A stretch of DNA of 64,000 nt from Fibrobacter sp. (GCA_017412605.1 JAFPWY010000004.1:1-64000), one strand, 5' to 3'; counted from the stretch's first letter, positions 41,509 to 51,094 are shown. Numbers and translations: made by a program. Notes: generated by a model from the sequence alone, not told the origin.

Positions 41509-42420
41509 ATGATTCGAGAAGAATTCGCGCAGTTCCTCGGGAAACTGAGGGAAACGAGCAACAACGGCGGGGATATTGACGCATACGTCAAGGAGTACGA
41601 ACACAAAAACGTGTACTTCTACAACGACGGATGCATCAAGAAAATTCTCGCAAGCGAAAAGAACATCATGCTCACGACGGATCTCGTGAACGCGGCCCTG
41701 GGCCTCATCGGCTCCGACCGCATCATGAACCCGAAACTCGTAAACCCGTTCATCCCCGGGGAACTCGGCTACCGAAACGCAGAGCCGGACATTCTCCTGA
41801 CGAACAACCGCGATGGCGATACGCCTCGGGACCGAATATCTATCGAGGTTCAGCACGAAGACAAGAGAGTGTTTAGAGATCGCTTAGTCCTCTACGTGGC
41901 TCGTCTTACAAGCAACATGGCAAGGAAAGGGAAAGAGCCTCAACTCGAAAACCTGAACGTGATCGGATTCCAGTTCTTCAATGCGTTCCCCGAATCTGCA
42001 AACTACCGCCATACAGTACAGCTGCGCAATCAGGAACTGCAGGTCTATTTTGACCGGCAGACAGTAACACTGATTGAGGTGGAGAAATTCTTCAAGGATG
42101 CCGAACGTTTTGCGGACGACAGCAGCCGCCTTGCACAATGGCTCCGCGCCATCGATACCTTGAATCGAGAAGCCGATTTCAGCGAATTTGCAAACGACCC
42201 CATTTTCAGGCTATTGCAAAACGAGGTGAAATTATGTAATTTCAGTTCGAGGTATCTTATGACAGTAGACATGAGCGACTATGACAAAGCCATGGAACGC
42301 TATGAAGGAGCCATGGATAAAGCGGAAGAAATCGCAAAAGGGTTGCTGAAAGACGGTGTACCCATAGAAATTATCGTTCGAAATACCGGACTTTCGGAAA
42401 AGACAATTCGCGAGTTGTAA
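41509..42420 (+). CDS. Rpn-like PD-(D/E)XK nuclease family transposase
   Basis: 303 residues. Core motif EPDILLTNN (Asp) and RISIEVQHED (Glu-x-Gln) of the PD-(D/E)XK transposase-like group, in front of LTSNMARKGKEPQLENLNVIGF. The C-terminal helical part ends with LLKDGVPIEIIVRNTGLSEKTIREL-like sequence (last half conserved), found again in the pseudogene near 59227 and in the Rpn gene at 27751. A GGAAAAG box precedes the start. A two-hairpin element stands upstream and a clear terminator follows. Confidence 0.87.
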   Translation: MIREEFAQFLGKLRETSNNGGDIDAYVKEYEHKNVYFYNDGCIKKILASEKNIMLTTDLVNAALGLIGSDRIMNPKLVNPFIPGELGYRNAEPDILLTNNRDGDTPRDRISIEVQHEDKRVFRDRLVLYVARLTSNMARKGKEPQLENLNVIGFQFFNAFPESANYRHTVQLRNQELQVYFDRQTVTLIEVEKFFKDAERFADDSSRLAQWLRAIDTLNREADFSEFANDPIFRLLQNEVKLCNFSSRYLMTVDMSDYDKAMERYEGAMDKAEEIAKGLLKDGVPIEIIVRNTGLSEKTIREL

Positions 42421-42435
42421 TTTGTATATTCACGT

Positions 42436-42461
42436 CCCTGTTCCAAAGACAGGGCTTTTTT
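42436..42461 (+). terminator. Terminator of Rpn gene
   Basis: CCCTGT, 7-base loop, ACAGGG (42436-42441 with 42449-42454) followed by C and six T. Confidence 0.8.
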
Positions 42462-42517
42462 CTGCTCGTTCTTTGAATGCTAAAATCTTTCAAAGATGAT
42501 TGCTCATACTTTATAAA

Positions 42518-42549
42518 CAAAAAGCCCCGCCGGGATTTTCCGGCGAGGC
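42518..42549 (-). terminator. Terminator of fabF
   Basis: GCCCCGCCGG / CCGGCGAGGC stem (one mismatch), with an A-run on the left serving as the minus-strand T-run. Confidence 0.75.
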
Positions 42550-42560
42550 GAGTTTCTTAG

Positions 42561-42582
42561 TGGAGATCCCCGCGGGGATGAC
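42561..42582. repeat. Shortened family A palindrome
   Basis: TGGAGATCCCC GCGGGGATGACT: the loop region of the usual element is missing, so the arms meet directly. It lies between the fabF stop and its terminator. Confidence 0.7.
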
Positions 42583-42592
42583 TCATTACTGA

Positions 42593-43825
42593 TTAGTCGC
42601 GGGCGAGCAGGAGCACGCTGTTCTGTCCGCCGAAGCCGAAGCTGTCGGAGAGAGCGTACTTGAACGAATGGTTCACGTTGCCGTTCGCGCAGACATCCAG
42701 GTGGATGCGTTCGTCCTGTTCGAAGACGTTCCTTGTCGCATGGATGGTCTGGTTCACCAGGGACTTCACGGTGATGATGGCTTCCAGGGCACCGGCAGCA
42801 CCGAGGGCGTGGCCGATCATGCACTTGGAGGAGTTCACCTTGAGGCTGTCCAGGGAGCCGGCAAAGACCTTCTCGAGGGCGGAGCATTCGGCGACGTCGC
42901 CCAGCGGAGTGGAGGTTCCGTGCGTATTGACGTATCCAACGTCCTTCGGGGAGATACCGGCTTCGCGGAGGGCCATCTCGATAGCGAGGCGGACGCCTTC
43001 ACCGTCTTCGCGGGGGGCGGACATGTGGTGAGCATCGGCACTGACACCGACACCCGCAATGCGAGCGAGAATCTTGGCACCGCGCTTTTCGGCGTGTGTG
43101 CGGCTTTCGAGCACGAGAATGCCGGAACCTTCGCCGATGACGAAGCCGTCGCGGCCCTTGTCGAACGGGCGGGATGCGGTAGCCGGATCGTCGTTGCGCT
43201 TGCTCAGGGCGTGCATGGAGGTAAAGCCAGCGAGGGCGAGCGGGTTGACCGTTTCATCGGCACCGCCAGCCAGCATGATATCGGCGCGGCCGAGACGAAT
43301 CTGGTCGTAGGCGGCGGCGATGGAATGGTTAGAAGTGGCACATGCGGAAACGACCGCATAGCAGGGGCCCATCCACTTGGTGCGGTTGGAAACTTCGCCA
43401 GCCGGCATATTGGTGATGGACATCGGGATGAAGAACGGGGAGACGCGGCTCGGACCACGGTTGGCGAGCGTGACGGCGTTTTCCATGTAGGGGTTCATGC
43501 CGCCGATACCGGCACCGATAATCACGCCGGAACGGGTAGGATCCTCGTTTTCGGGATTAATGCCCGCATCTTTCAAAGCCTGGAAGGCAGAGAATACCGC
43601 ATACTGGATGCACTTGGAGTACCTGGACTGGTCGCGGTTGCTGAAATACTCGGACGCATCGAATTCCTTGACTGCAGCGGCAATCTTGATCGGGAAAGCG
43701 GACACGTCGAACCTGTCGATGATTTCGACTCCCGACTTCCCTTGCAGGAGGCTGTTCCAGAGTAAATCAGGGGAGTTGCCGAGGGTTGACACGCAGCCCA
43801 TGCCGGTAATGACTACTTCTTCCAT
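42593..43825 (-). CDS. fabF: 3-oxoacyl-ACP synthase II (KAS II)
   Basis: 410 residues; elongating beta-ketoacyl-ACP synthase of fatty acid synthesis. Catalytic Cys in VSACATSNHS, His in VNTHGTSTPLGD and His in SSKCMIGHALGAAGA, and the FGFGGQN glycine loop at the C-terminus. Full length for the family. Ribosome-binding site AAGGAT before the ATG. No acyl-carrier-protein gene adjoins it. Confidence 0.95.
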   Translation of the reverse strand: MEEVVITGMGCVSTLGNSPDLLWNSLLQGKSGVEIIDRFDVSAFPIKIAAAVKEFDASEYFSNRDQSRYSKCIQYAVFSAFQALKDAGINPENEDPTRSGVIIGAGIGGMNPYMENAVTLANRGPSRVSPFFIPMSITNMPAGEVSNRTKWMGPCYAVVSACATSNHSIAAAYDQIRLGRADIMLAGGADETVNPLALAGFTSMHALSKRNDDPATASRPFDKGRDGFVIGEGSGILVLESRTHAEKRGAKILARIAGVGVSADAHHMSAPREDGEGVRLAIEMALREAGISPKDVGYVNTHGTSTPLGDVAECSALEKVFAGSLDSLKVNSSKCMIGHALGAAGALEAIITVKSLVNQTIHATRNVFEQDERIHLDVCANGNVNHSFKYALSDSFGFGGQNSVLLLARD

Positions 43826-44138
43826 ATATATCCTTCTTTAACAAATTAATGGTGCCAATATAGAAAAATGAGAGAAAAACCAAGTCTTTTTAAGGCCCTT
43901 TAAAAAAAAAAAGTGACAAAATGACATAAAAACGCCCCAAATAAGGCAAAAATAAAGGTAAGCGGGCAAAAAAAGCCCTTTGTGGGCGACAAACCAACCA
44001 GGGCAGTCCTCCATACCTATTATAAAAAAAGGTTCCGAAATGCTTACACATGGCAAAAGTTCCCCCTCCATTTTTTTACAGAAGGAACCCCGCAAAACGG
44101 CAATCTCCAATCAGCAAAATATTAAATTTGCATTCATC
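43826..44138. other. AT-rich divergent promoter region between fabF and orn
   Basis: About 313 bases with no credible gene. On the fabF side a TATATT box (43862-43857 in gene sense) follows TTGGTT by 15 bases. A run of A and short pyrimidine tracts follow. A hairpin-like GCGGGC ... GCCC stretch lies near 43958-43990. The orn reading frame is open through much of it but codon use is not coding-like. Confidence 0.5.
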
Positions 44139-44684
44139 ATGTCGAAAAAGAAAAGTTCCCACAACCTAGTCTGGATGGACCTGGAAATGTCCGGGCTCTA
44201 CCCCGAAAAAGACGTCATCCTGGAAATCGCGACAATCGTCACCAACGCCGAGCTGGAAATCCTGGCCGAAGGTCCCGTCATCGCGATTCACCAGCCGGAG
44301 AACGTATTCGAAGGCATGGACGAGTGGAACACCCGTCACCATAACCAGAGCGGACTCGTGGACCGCTGCCGGCATTCGCAATATTCCCTCGCCGATGCCG
44401 AACTGGAGACGCTCCGGTTCATCAAGCCGTTCACCGAAAAGGGAAAAAACGTGCTCTGCGGCAATTCCATCACCCAGGACAGGCGGTTCCTATATAAATA
44501 TATGCCCGAAATTTCCGAGTGGCTGTGCTACAGGAACATCGACGTGAGCTCCATAAAGGAACTCACCTACCGCTGGTACCCGAAACTGGAGGAATTCCAG
44601 AAGGAAAAGCGCCACGAAGCCCTGAACGACATCCGCGAAAGCATCGCCGAACTCGCCTACTACCGCAAAACCATTTTCAAGTAG
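44139..44684 (+). CDS. orn: Oligoribonuclease
   Basis: 181 residues, the usual length; degrades very short RNAs and pGpG in a 3'-to-5' direction. DEDDh exonuclease motifs: LVWMDLEMSGLYPEKD (ExoI), NSITQDRRFLYKYMP (ExoII) and RHEALNDIRESIAEL (ExoIII, His and Asp). The frame is open to 43980 but similarity starts at the ATG at 44139. The penicillin-binding protein gene follows after 3 bases. Confidence 0.95.
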   Translation: MSKKKSSHNLVWMDLEMSGLYPEKDVILEIATIVTNAELEILAEGPVIAIHQPENVFEGMDEWNTRHHNQSGLVDRCRHSQYSLADAELETLRFIKPFTEKGKNVLCGNSITQDRRFLYKYMPEISEWLCYRNIDVSSIKELTYRWYPKLEEFQKEKRHEALNDIRESIAELAYYRKTIFK

Positions 44685-44687
44685 CCA

Positions 44688-46013
44688 ATGAAACATTATT
44701 ATAGCACGACAAATCGCCTCCCCTATAGAAAGAGACTCCGAAACCGCGTAATAGCCATAGCCATCCTTGTCCTCATCGCCTTCGGAATCGGCGCCGCATT
44801 CCTCCACAAAGACACCCGGCCCCAGGACACCCCCAAAAAGGAGACGGCAACGCAGGAATCGCAGGAACTCCAGCAGAAAATCGCCGAACTCAAGAAAGCC
44901 GATTCCATCGAAAGGGAGCAGGAGCACCAGGAAGACCTGAGCAACACGCAGGCCACCCTCGTCGCCGAAATCGTCCCCGAAAACGCCCCCGAGCCCGAAA
45001 TTATCGACAGCGTGCACATCAAGTCCCAGAAAAACGTGTTCCTCGCCGAGAAAATCGACCAGATGCTGCGCCGCTACAAGCCCGACTACGGCGTTGTCCT
45101 CGTCGTGAACGCCAAGACGAACGAAATCATCGCCTGGGGCGAACGCCGCGACGACAAAGTGCAGAACCAGCCGGACTATTTCGTCAAGAATTCCTTCCCC
45201 GCCGCCTCGCTCGCCAAGACGGTCACCATTGCGGCGGCCATGGAATCCGGACGCTACTCGCTCGACACGCCCATTCCCATGCGCGGGGCGAGCCACACGC
45301 TCTACAAGAGCCAGCTCCGCGTGCCCGAGGACTACACCGGCACGACCATCGAGCTGCAGGACGCCTACGCCAAGTCGAGCAATGCCCCGCTCGGCATCAT
45401 CGGCATGAACGTCGGCGCGAACAAGCTCCGCAGCAGCGCGAAAAACCTGGGCTACAACATGAACTTCCCGGGAGGAATCCCCGGACGCGCCACCTACAAC
45501 CCGCCCGACACCGGCTACGGGCTCGCCGAAACAAGTTGCGGCTTCACCGAAGACATCACGCTCCCGCCACTCCTCGCCGCCGCCCAGGTTCGCGCCATCC
45601 TCATGAAGCAGCCTCTCGAAATCCCGTGGGCCGACAACCTCGCCCCCTACGCCCCTTCTAGCCGCATCGCGCTCGACGTGGGCAAGTTCAGCGACAACAC
45701 CTACTACGGGCTCCGCCAGGCCATGATCCGCGCCGTCGAAAAGGGCACCGCCCGCAAGCACATGTCGCGCAAGAACATCGCCCGCAAAAACTTCGAAGCG
45801 CTCAACCTCGGCGGAAAGACCGGCTCGCTCGACGGAAAGGACCCGGCCGGACGCTACGACTGGTTCATGGGCTTCGCCCAGGCCAAGGACGACCCGAGCA
45901 AGGCTATCGTGGTCGTCGTGATGCAGGTCCACAAGGAAATCCGTTCGCAGCCGGCAACGCAAGTGGCCGCCGTCATCATCAACCACTGGGCGCACCAGAA
46001 TTTAGAGAAGTGA
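44688..46013 (+). CDS. Membrane-anchored penicillin-binding protein, transpeptidase domain
   Basis: 441 residues. Cytoplasmic basic start, one transmembrane segment (VIAIAILVLIAFGIGAAFL), a coiled-coil or flexible stretch (about 45-110), then a transpeptidase domain with all three motifs: FPAASLAKT (Ser-x-x-Lys), KSSNAPL (Ser-x-Asn) and LGGKTGSLDG (Lys-Thr-Gly). There is no glycosyltransferase domain and no dimerisation domain of the FtsI type, so a stand-alone D,D-transpeptidase or carboxypeptidase. Between orn (3 bases) and lgt (7 bases). Confidence 0.9.
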   Translation: MKHYYSTTNRLPYRKRLRNRVIAIAILVLIAFGIGAAFLHKDTRPQDTPKKETATQESQELQQKIAELKKADSIEREQEHQEDLSNTQATLVAEIVPENAPEPEIIDSVHIKSQKNVFLAEKIDQMLRRYKPDYGVVLVVNAKTNEIIAWGERRDDKVQNQPDYFVKNSFPAASLAKTVTIAAAMESGRYSLDTPIPMRGASHTLYKSQLRVPEDYTGTTIELQDAYAKSSNAPLGIIGMNVGANKLRSSAKNLGYNMNFPGGIPGRATYNPPDTGYGLAETSCGFTEDITLPPLLAAAQVRAILMKQPLEIPWADNLAPYAPSSRIALDVGKFSDNTYYGLRQAMIRAVEKGTARKHMSRKNIARKNFEALNLGGKTGSLDGKDPAGRYDWFMGFAQAKDDPSKAIVVVVMQVHKEIRSQPATQVAAVIINHWAHQNLEK

Positions 46014-46020
46014 GGACAAC

Positions 46021-46911
46021 ATGACTCAAAACGTAACCGATCCTTCCTGGTGGAACCTCATCCCGAGCTACTTCGACGGGATTGCCATCACCATCGGCAG
46101 TTTCCCCGTCCACTGGTACGGCGTGATGTACATCTTCGCGTTTGTCACGGCCTACCTCGTCATGACAAAAATCAACAAGAAAGAGAACCTGGGTTATACC
46201 AAGGAACAGTTCGACAGCCTGTTCACCTGGGCCATCGCCGGCATCCTCATCGGCGCGCGCCTCGGCTACGTGTTCTTCTACAAGCCCGGCTACTATCTTG
46301 CGAACCCGACCGAAATCATTTTGCCGCTCTCGCATGATGCGCTCGGCTACCACTTCACCGGCATTTCGGGCATGAGCTACCACGGGGGCATGATCCTCGG
46401 TACCATTTTTGCCGTCATCGGGATGAAACGCAACAAGATGGACGTGTGGAAAACGCTCAACCTGAGTTTTTTGGCGGCACCGCTCGCCTACACCTGGGGA
46501 CGTTTCGGCAACTTCATCAACGGCGAACTCTTTGGCGAAGTGACGACGAGCCCCATCGGCATGTGGTTCCCGCTCGCCCACGACAGCCCCATCGAAGCCC
46601 CGATTCTGCACCACCCGAGCCAGCTCTACGAAATGTGCTTCGAAGGAATTATCTTGTTCGTACTGCTGTGGAACTTGCGCAAGATACCTTTCCTACGCGA
46701 CAAGATGCCGTGCCTGTACCTGATGGGCTACGGGCTGTTCCGCTTCTTCATCGAATTCTTCCGCAGGCCCGATGCGCACCTCGGTCGTGTGGACCTGTTC
46801 GGCATGAGCCGCGGGCAGACGCTCTGCAGCCTGATGATCCTGGCCGGAGTGATTTGGCTGCTCGTGATTGTTTATAGGAACAAGAAGAAGAAAGAGAAAG
46901 CAAACGCCTAG
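46021..46911 (+). CDS. lgt: Prolipoprotein diacylglyceryl transferase
   Basis: 296 residues; transfers diacylglycerol from phosphatidylglycerol to the lipobox Cys. The signature AYTWGRFGNFINGELFG, the preceding SYHGGMILG and the C-terminal GLFRFFIEFFRRPD are present, with seven or so membrane segments. It would modify the many lipoproteins encoded here. Its stop shares a CTAG with the stop of the convergent pmbA. Confidence 0.95.
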   Translation: MTQNVTDPSWWNLIPSYFDGIAITIGSFPVHWYGVMYIFAFVTAYLVMTKINKKENLGYTKEQFDSLFTWAIAGILIGARLGYVFFYKPGYYLANPTEIILPLSHDALGYHFTGISGMSYHGGMILGTIFAVIGMKRNKMDVWKTLNLSFLAAPLAYTWGRFGNFINGELFGEVTTSPIGMWFPLAHDSPIEAPILHHPSQLYEMCFEGIILFVLLWNLRKIPFLRDKMPCLYLMGYGLFRFFIEFFRRPDAHLGRVDLFGMSRGQTLCSLMILAGVIWLLVIVYRNKKKKEKANA

Positions 46912-48236
46912 CAGCTCACCGCGAGTTCGCTTATGGCGAGGGCGGGGACTTTGTAGCTTGCGAACGGATTGTAGTATTCGTTGCCGACTCCGACGATATT
47001 CTTGATGATATCGAAGAAGTTTCCAGACAAGGTAACACCATCGACGGGGTGTTGAATCACGCCGTTTTCGCACCAGAACCCGTGAGCGCCAATGCTGAGT
47101 TCACCCGAGACGGCATTGCAGCCGGAGTTGCCTTCCAGCCGGACGACTAGCAGACACTTGGGGAAAAGCTTGAGGAGTTCCGAGGTCGACATCGTTCCGG
47201 GAGGCACGCAAAGATTGTAGAACGAGGTTCCCATCTTGCCGCCGAAATCGCGGGCCCCGTTGCCAGTTGTCTTGCGACCAGCCTTCGAAGCACTTTCCAG
47301 ATTGTACAGGGCCTCGTTGAACACGCCCCCGTCCACCACTTTCACGCGGCGGGTCAGGCAGCCCTCAGAATCAAAGTAAAAACGGTGCTGGAACAGATCA
47401 CCCGTCGGGTCGTTCCACAGCGAAAATTCCTTGGACGCGATGGTCTCCCCTTCCTTGCCTGCCAAGCGGGACATACCCTTTTGCATGGCCTCGGCAATGA
47501 ACGGCTGGGTGTACATCCCGACAAGGCGCGAAGAGATGCGCTCCGAGAACACCACCGGAACGACACCGCCATCAATCTTTTTTGCACCGAAAAGTTCCAC
47601 CGCATAGCCGGCAGCCTTCGTCGCAATCTCGTTGACATCGAATTCGTCCCAACGGCGGCCGTTCTTGACAAAGTGCCCGAGTTTCTTGGTCTCGCCACGA
47701 ACAGCCACGGCTCCCACGCCCGCCGAAACGGAATTCGACTTCGCGGAATACATCAGCCCCGTATGGTTCGCCACGATGGAAAGGCTCGATTCGATATCGC
47801 CTCCGAGATAAGGGATATTCACGATTTCGTTGCACTTCGCAAAAGTTTCCTTTTCCAGTTCGATGCAGAAATCCCTCATTTGGGCCAAGTCAAGCGATTC
47901 CAGGGAAGCATCGTAATTCGGCTCGTCCGTGGGAATCTGCGCAGCGCTGGGCAATTCAATGTCTATTTTCTCGGTCCACTGGGTATGACAAAGCGCATCC
48001 TTCAGCGTCTGCTCCAGAGCATCCTTCGTGAGCCGTTCCGTATGCGCATAGCCCGGGCGGCCGTCCTTGATGACGCGGATTCCCAGCCCGACAGGATCCG
48101 ATATTTCCGTATTCTGGACCTGCCCCTGGAAAACGGAAAGGCCTTCGGAGTGATCGGTGGAAGCAATGATGTCGAACTGTTCCGCCTCGCCCTTCGCGAG
48201 GTCACACATGCAAGAAACGGCGTCAGAAATATTCAT
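46908..48236 (-). CDS. pmbA: TldD/PmbA family protein (PmbA-like)
   Basis: 442 residues. PmbA-type features: an N-terminal half with GLGIRVIKDGRPGYAHTERL, and a C-terminal half with GVVPVVFSERISSRLVG and NSGCNAVSGELSIGAHGFWCENG. TldD-PmbA (TldE) pairs form a protease that processes microcin B17 and other peptides; PmbA is the non-metal subunit. No tldD is in the window. Third gene of a run with the AlgX-like and HigA-like genes (2-base gap to the latter). Confidence 0.88.
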   Translation of the reverse strand: MNISDAVSCMCDLAKGEAEQFDIIASTDHSEGLSVFQGQVQNTEISDPVGLGIRVIKDGRPGYAHTERLTKDALEQTLKDALCHTQWTEKIDIELPSAAQIPTDEPNYDASLESLDLAQMRDFCIELEKETFAKCNEIVNIPYLGGDIESSLSIVANHTGLMYSAKSNSVSAGVGAVAVRGETKKLGHFVKNGRRWDEFDVNEIATKAAGYAVELFGAKKIDGGVVPVVFSERISSRLVGMYTQPFIAEAMQKGMSRLAGKEGETIASKEFSLWNDPTGDLFQHRFYFDSEGCLTRRVKVVDGGVFNEALYNLESASKAGRKTTGNGARDFGGKMGTSFYNLCVPPGTMSTSELLKLFPKCLLVVRLEGNSGCNAVSGELSIGAHGFWCENGVIQHPVDGVTLSGNFFDIIKNIVGVGNEYYNPFASYKVPALAISELAVSC

Positions 48237-48238
48237 AA

Positions 48239-48478
48239 TTAAGGCTCACTCCTCTTTGCTTTATTAGCGAGCATGCGCCAGTAGGCGGCGGGGCTGCCGG
48301 TCACGGATTCAAGCGATTCAGCAAGTTCACGAGTGATTTCAACGGAACCATCAATCAAGCCTTCGAGCGTTTCCATCGGGACACCGATACGGCGGGCAAA
48401 TTCAACCTTGTCCATCTTGAGCCATTCGATCCCTTCGAGAATCGCCTGTCCCGGCGTAGGAGTTCCATGACGAGCCAT
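48239..48478 (-). CDS. HigA-like XRE family antitoxin/regulator, no toxin partner
   Basis: 79 residues resembling HigA: PGQAILEGIEWLKMDKVEFARRIGVPMETLEGLIDGSVEITRELAESLESVTG is a helix-turn-helix in the family pattern, followed by SPAAYWRML as in the HigA dimer tail. No HigB-type toxin lies beside it. Its start overlaps the last base of the AlgX-like stop (TAATG), and pmbA follows after 2 bases. Confidence 0.8.
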   Translation of the reverse strand: MARHGTPTPGQAILEGIEWLKMDKVEFARRIGVPMETLEGLIDGSVEITRELAESLESVTGSPAAYWRMLANKAKRSEP

Positions 48479-50094
48479 TAAAAATCAACCTCCTTCCAGC
48501 CTTCGGCGCCGAAGCGGAGGTCGCGTTCAACAAATTCCCAGATCAAAAGCTTCTTGCCCTTGAGCACGCCAGCCTTGCGGGCAAGCTTCTCGCGCACCAG
48601 CGTAGAGGCACCGCCATCGCTCACGATGGACGATACCGGACGGCCAATATTCTTGGCAAAATGGGCAATCCAACCCGCGTTCACCGGAGCATCCGTCTGG
48701 TAAATTCGGCTGAAGCTATCGCCGAGAATCAAAATTTTAGACTTGCGGAAATCGTCCTTGAACGGAGTCCTTGTCGTATCGTAGACGACAACCGAATCCG
48801 AAAGGGAATCTGCAGGCGGTTCAACACTCTTCGAAACGCTCTGCTGCGACACGACATGTCCCGTCACCTTCTGCACCTTGAATGCGCCAAACTTGTTGAG
48901 TCCGCTCATTTCGCCCACGTCGCCCATGCGGTCGGCCAAGGAATCCGAAGCGACGAATTCCACCTCGTCTTCACCGATATCTATTACACCGGCATCCGCC
49001 AACAGGCGCACGTTCAGCGCAATTACAGCAGCGGCCAGTTCCGCACCGCGCGGGGTCCAGTGCGTATCGTCATTGAGGTACAGCGGTCCGAGGTCAGCAT
49101 CGCCGACCTTCGCGGCCAGCAAGGGCGTGTACAGGTCGACAGTATGGAGCCCCAGTTTCGAAAGGGAATCAAGAATTACTTTGCCGTGCGAACGGATGGA
49201 AGCGCCAGCACCCGATGTAGAACCAGTCAAGCGCTCGGGATAGATGCTCGGCTTGCCGGGAACGACGACCACGAGCAATTCAACGCCCTTCGCCTTGAGT
49301 TGATCGCGGAACTTGAGAATTGCCTGCACCGGGTTGTCGAGCTTTGCCGAACGCACATCCAGCGGGGACGGCTGCACCAGGAATTCCACGTCCTGCCTGT
49401 AGTAGAGCCAACGGTCGGAAGATACAGAGGTATCGCGTCCACACGACTTGCCGATGCAATCGCCCGCGGCACCCAACACGACCTTTTCACCCGGGTCACT
49501 AAAGATATTCCATACAGCAAGCTGGTACTGCGGCCTTACGGCGAGCACGAGCGCATTTTCGTCTTCCACCTTATTTTCAAAGGCTCTCAGATAGCGGCTC
49601 GTCCACACACCATAATGCTTGACCCCGAGGAACGCACGCCACAGCGAGAAATTCCCGAACTCGGCGACCACCGCCTTGAGCGTAGAATCGACCGCCTTGA
49701 AGTTCTCGGGTTCGTCCTCAAGTGTCGCAAGCAGCGTATCGGCCCGCTTGAGCAACTTGTAATCAGCCTCGCCCGTATCGAGCGCGGCATAGGCATTGAC
49801 TGTAAGGACGATCGATTCCAAATCGGAAAGCGCACCGACAACCGGTTCAAGCGCATCGGAGGTCTCCGCTCCGCCCGCAATGGACTCCCGTGCTTTACGC
49901 CAGGCACTATCCAATTTAGCCGCCCCGGCCGACATGTTTGACTCGCGTACGAACGGAGTATAGACAACGTCCTTGAATATATCAAGTGATACGAAGCGCT
50001 TTTCGCCACGAATATCGTCAATCGCCTGCACGCCAAAAGGCGTCAAAAGCAAAATACCAAAAAAAACAACTAAAATGATATACTTTTTCTGCAC
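48478..50094 (-). CDS. AlgX/AlgJ-like SGNH acetyltransferase family protein
   Basis: 538 residues from a GTG at 50094; the open frame reaches 50826 but that part is the antisense of rfbD. One N-terminal membrane segment (IILVVFFGILLLTPFGV). The core matches polysaccharide O-acetyltransferase proteins of the AlgX/AlgJ/DltD kind: VVVVPGKPSIYPERL, the Asp-x-x-His-like TH in NDDTHWTPRGAELAA, and SKILILGDSFSRIYQ. The order of the two motifs is circularly arranged as in AlgX. Such proteins act in the periplasm with an MBOAT partner, not seen here. Substrate unknown. Confidence 0.78.
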   Translation of the reverse strand: MQKKYIILVVFFGILLLTPFGVQAIDDIRGEKRFVSLDIFKDVVYTPFVRESNMSAGAAKLDSAWRKARESIAGGAETSDALEPVVGALSDLESIVLTVNAYAALDTGEADYKLLKRADTLLATLEDEPENFKAVDSTLKAVVAEFGNFSLWRAFLGVKHYGVWTSRYLRAFENKVEDENALVLAVRPQYQLAVWNIFSDPGEKVVLGAAGDCIGKSCGRDTSVSSDRWLYYRQDVEFLVQPSPLDVRSAKLDNPVQAILKFRDQLKAKGVELLVVVVPGKPSIYPERLTGSTSGAGASIRSHGKVILDSLSKLGLHTVDLYTPLLAAKVGDADLGPLYLNDDTHWTPRGAELAAAVIALNVRLLADAGVIDIGEDEVEFVASDSLADRMGDVGEMSGLNKFGAFKVQKVTGHVVSQQSVSKSVEPPADSLSDSVVVYDTTRTPFKDDFRKSKILILGDSFSRIYQTDAPVNAGWIAHFAKNIGRPVSSIVSDGGASTLVREKLARKAGVLKGKKLLIWEFVERDLRFGAEGWKEVDF

Positions 50095-50145
50095 ATCGGA
50101 AAGATAGAATATTATTATTTTTGGCAACAAGAAAGGCAGTATATC

Positions 50146-51066
50146 ATGAAGGTTTTTGTGACAGGAGTCGGAGGGCAGCTGGGCCATGACGTGATGAACG
50201 AGCTCTCGAAACGCGGATACGAGGGAATCGGCAGCGATATTGCACCGAGCTATTCCGGTATCGCCGATGGGAGCGCCGTGACAACGATGCCCTACAAGCC
50301 CATGGACATCACCGATGCGGCACAGGTCGAATTGACCATTACCGCAGAAAAACCTGACATCGTCATTCACTGCGCCGCCTGGACGGCCGTTGACCTCGCC
50401 GAAGACGAGGACAAGCGCGAAAAGGTATTCGCCATCAACGCCAAGGGCACCGAAAACATTGCGAAGGTCTGCAAGAAGCTCAATTGCAAGATGGTCTACA
50501 TCAGCACGGACTACGTGTTCGACGGCCAGGGCACAGAACCCTGGAAACCAGACTGCAAGGACTACAAGCCCCTGAACGTTTACGGGCAGACCAAACTCGA
50601 AGGGGAACTCGCCGTCAGCGGCAACCTGGAAAAATTTTTCATTGTCCGCATCGCCTGGGTGTTCGGCCTGAACGGCAAGAACTTCATCAAGACGATGCTG
50701 AACGTGGGCAAGACGCACGATACCGTCCGCGTGGTCAACGACCAGATAGGCACGCCGACCTACACGCTCGACCTTTCGCGTCTGCTCGTCGACATGGTGG
50801 AAACCGAGAAGTACGGCTACTACCACGCAACAAACGAGGGCGGGTTCATCAGCTGGTACGACTTCACCAAGGAAATCTACCGGCAGGCTGGCCTCAAGAC
50901 GAACGTAATCCCGGTAACCACCGCCGAATACGGACTCAGCAAGGCCGCGCGCCCGTTCAACAGTCGACTGGACAAATCAAAGCTTCAGGAATCCGGCTTC
51001 ACGCCGCTCCCCACATGGCAGGACGCGCTCTCCCGCTACCTGAAAGAAATCGGAGAGATTCAGTAA
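50146..51066 (+). CDS. rfbD: dTDP-4-dehydrorhamnose reductase
   Basis: 306 residues; last step of dTDP-L-rhamnose synthesis. Rossmann motif VTGVGGQLGHDV, STDYVFDGQG (catalytic Thr/Asp region), VYGQTKLEGE (Tyr-x-x-x-Lys), RIAWVFG and DQIGTPTYTLDL. The sister genes rfbA, rfbB and rfbC are not in the window. nadE follows after 28 bases. Confidence 0.94.
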   Translation: MKVFVTGVGGQLGHDVMNELSKRGYEGIGSDIAPSYSGIADGSAVTTMPYKPMDITDAAQVELTITAEKPDIVIHCAAWTAVDLAEDEDKREKVFAINAKGTENIAKVCKKLNCKMVYISTDYVFDGQGTEPWKPDCKDYKPLNVYGQTKLEGELAVSGNLEKFFIVRIAWVFGLNGKNFIKTMLNVGKTHDTVRVVNDQIGTPTYTLDLSRLLVDMVETEKYGYYHATNEGGFISWYDFTKEIYRQAGLKTNVIPVTTAEYGLSKAARPFNSRLDKSKLQESGFTPLPTWQDALSRYLKEIGEIQ

Positions 51067-51094
51067 AGTTAATAGACAAAATCGAGCAGCCCGT

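Noticed and set aside
43980-44138. Upstream extension of orn
   Set aside because: The 53 extra codons have no exonuclease similarity and non-coding base use; the ATG at 44139 gives the normal length.
50095-50826. N-terminal extension of the AlgX-like frame
   Set aside because: These codons are the antisense of rfbD; the membrane segment that starts the real protein lies after the GTG at 50094.
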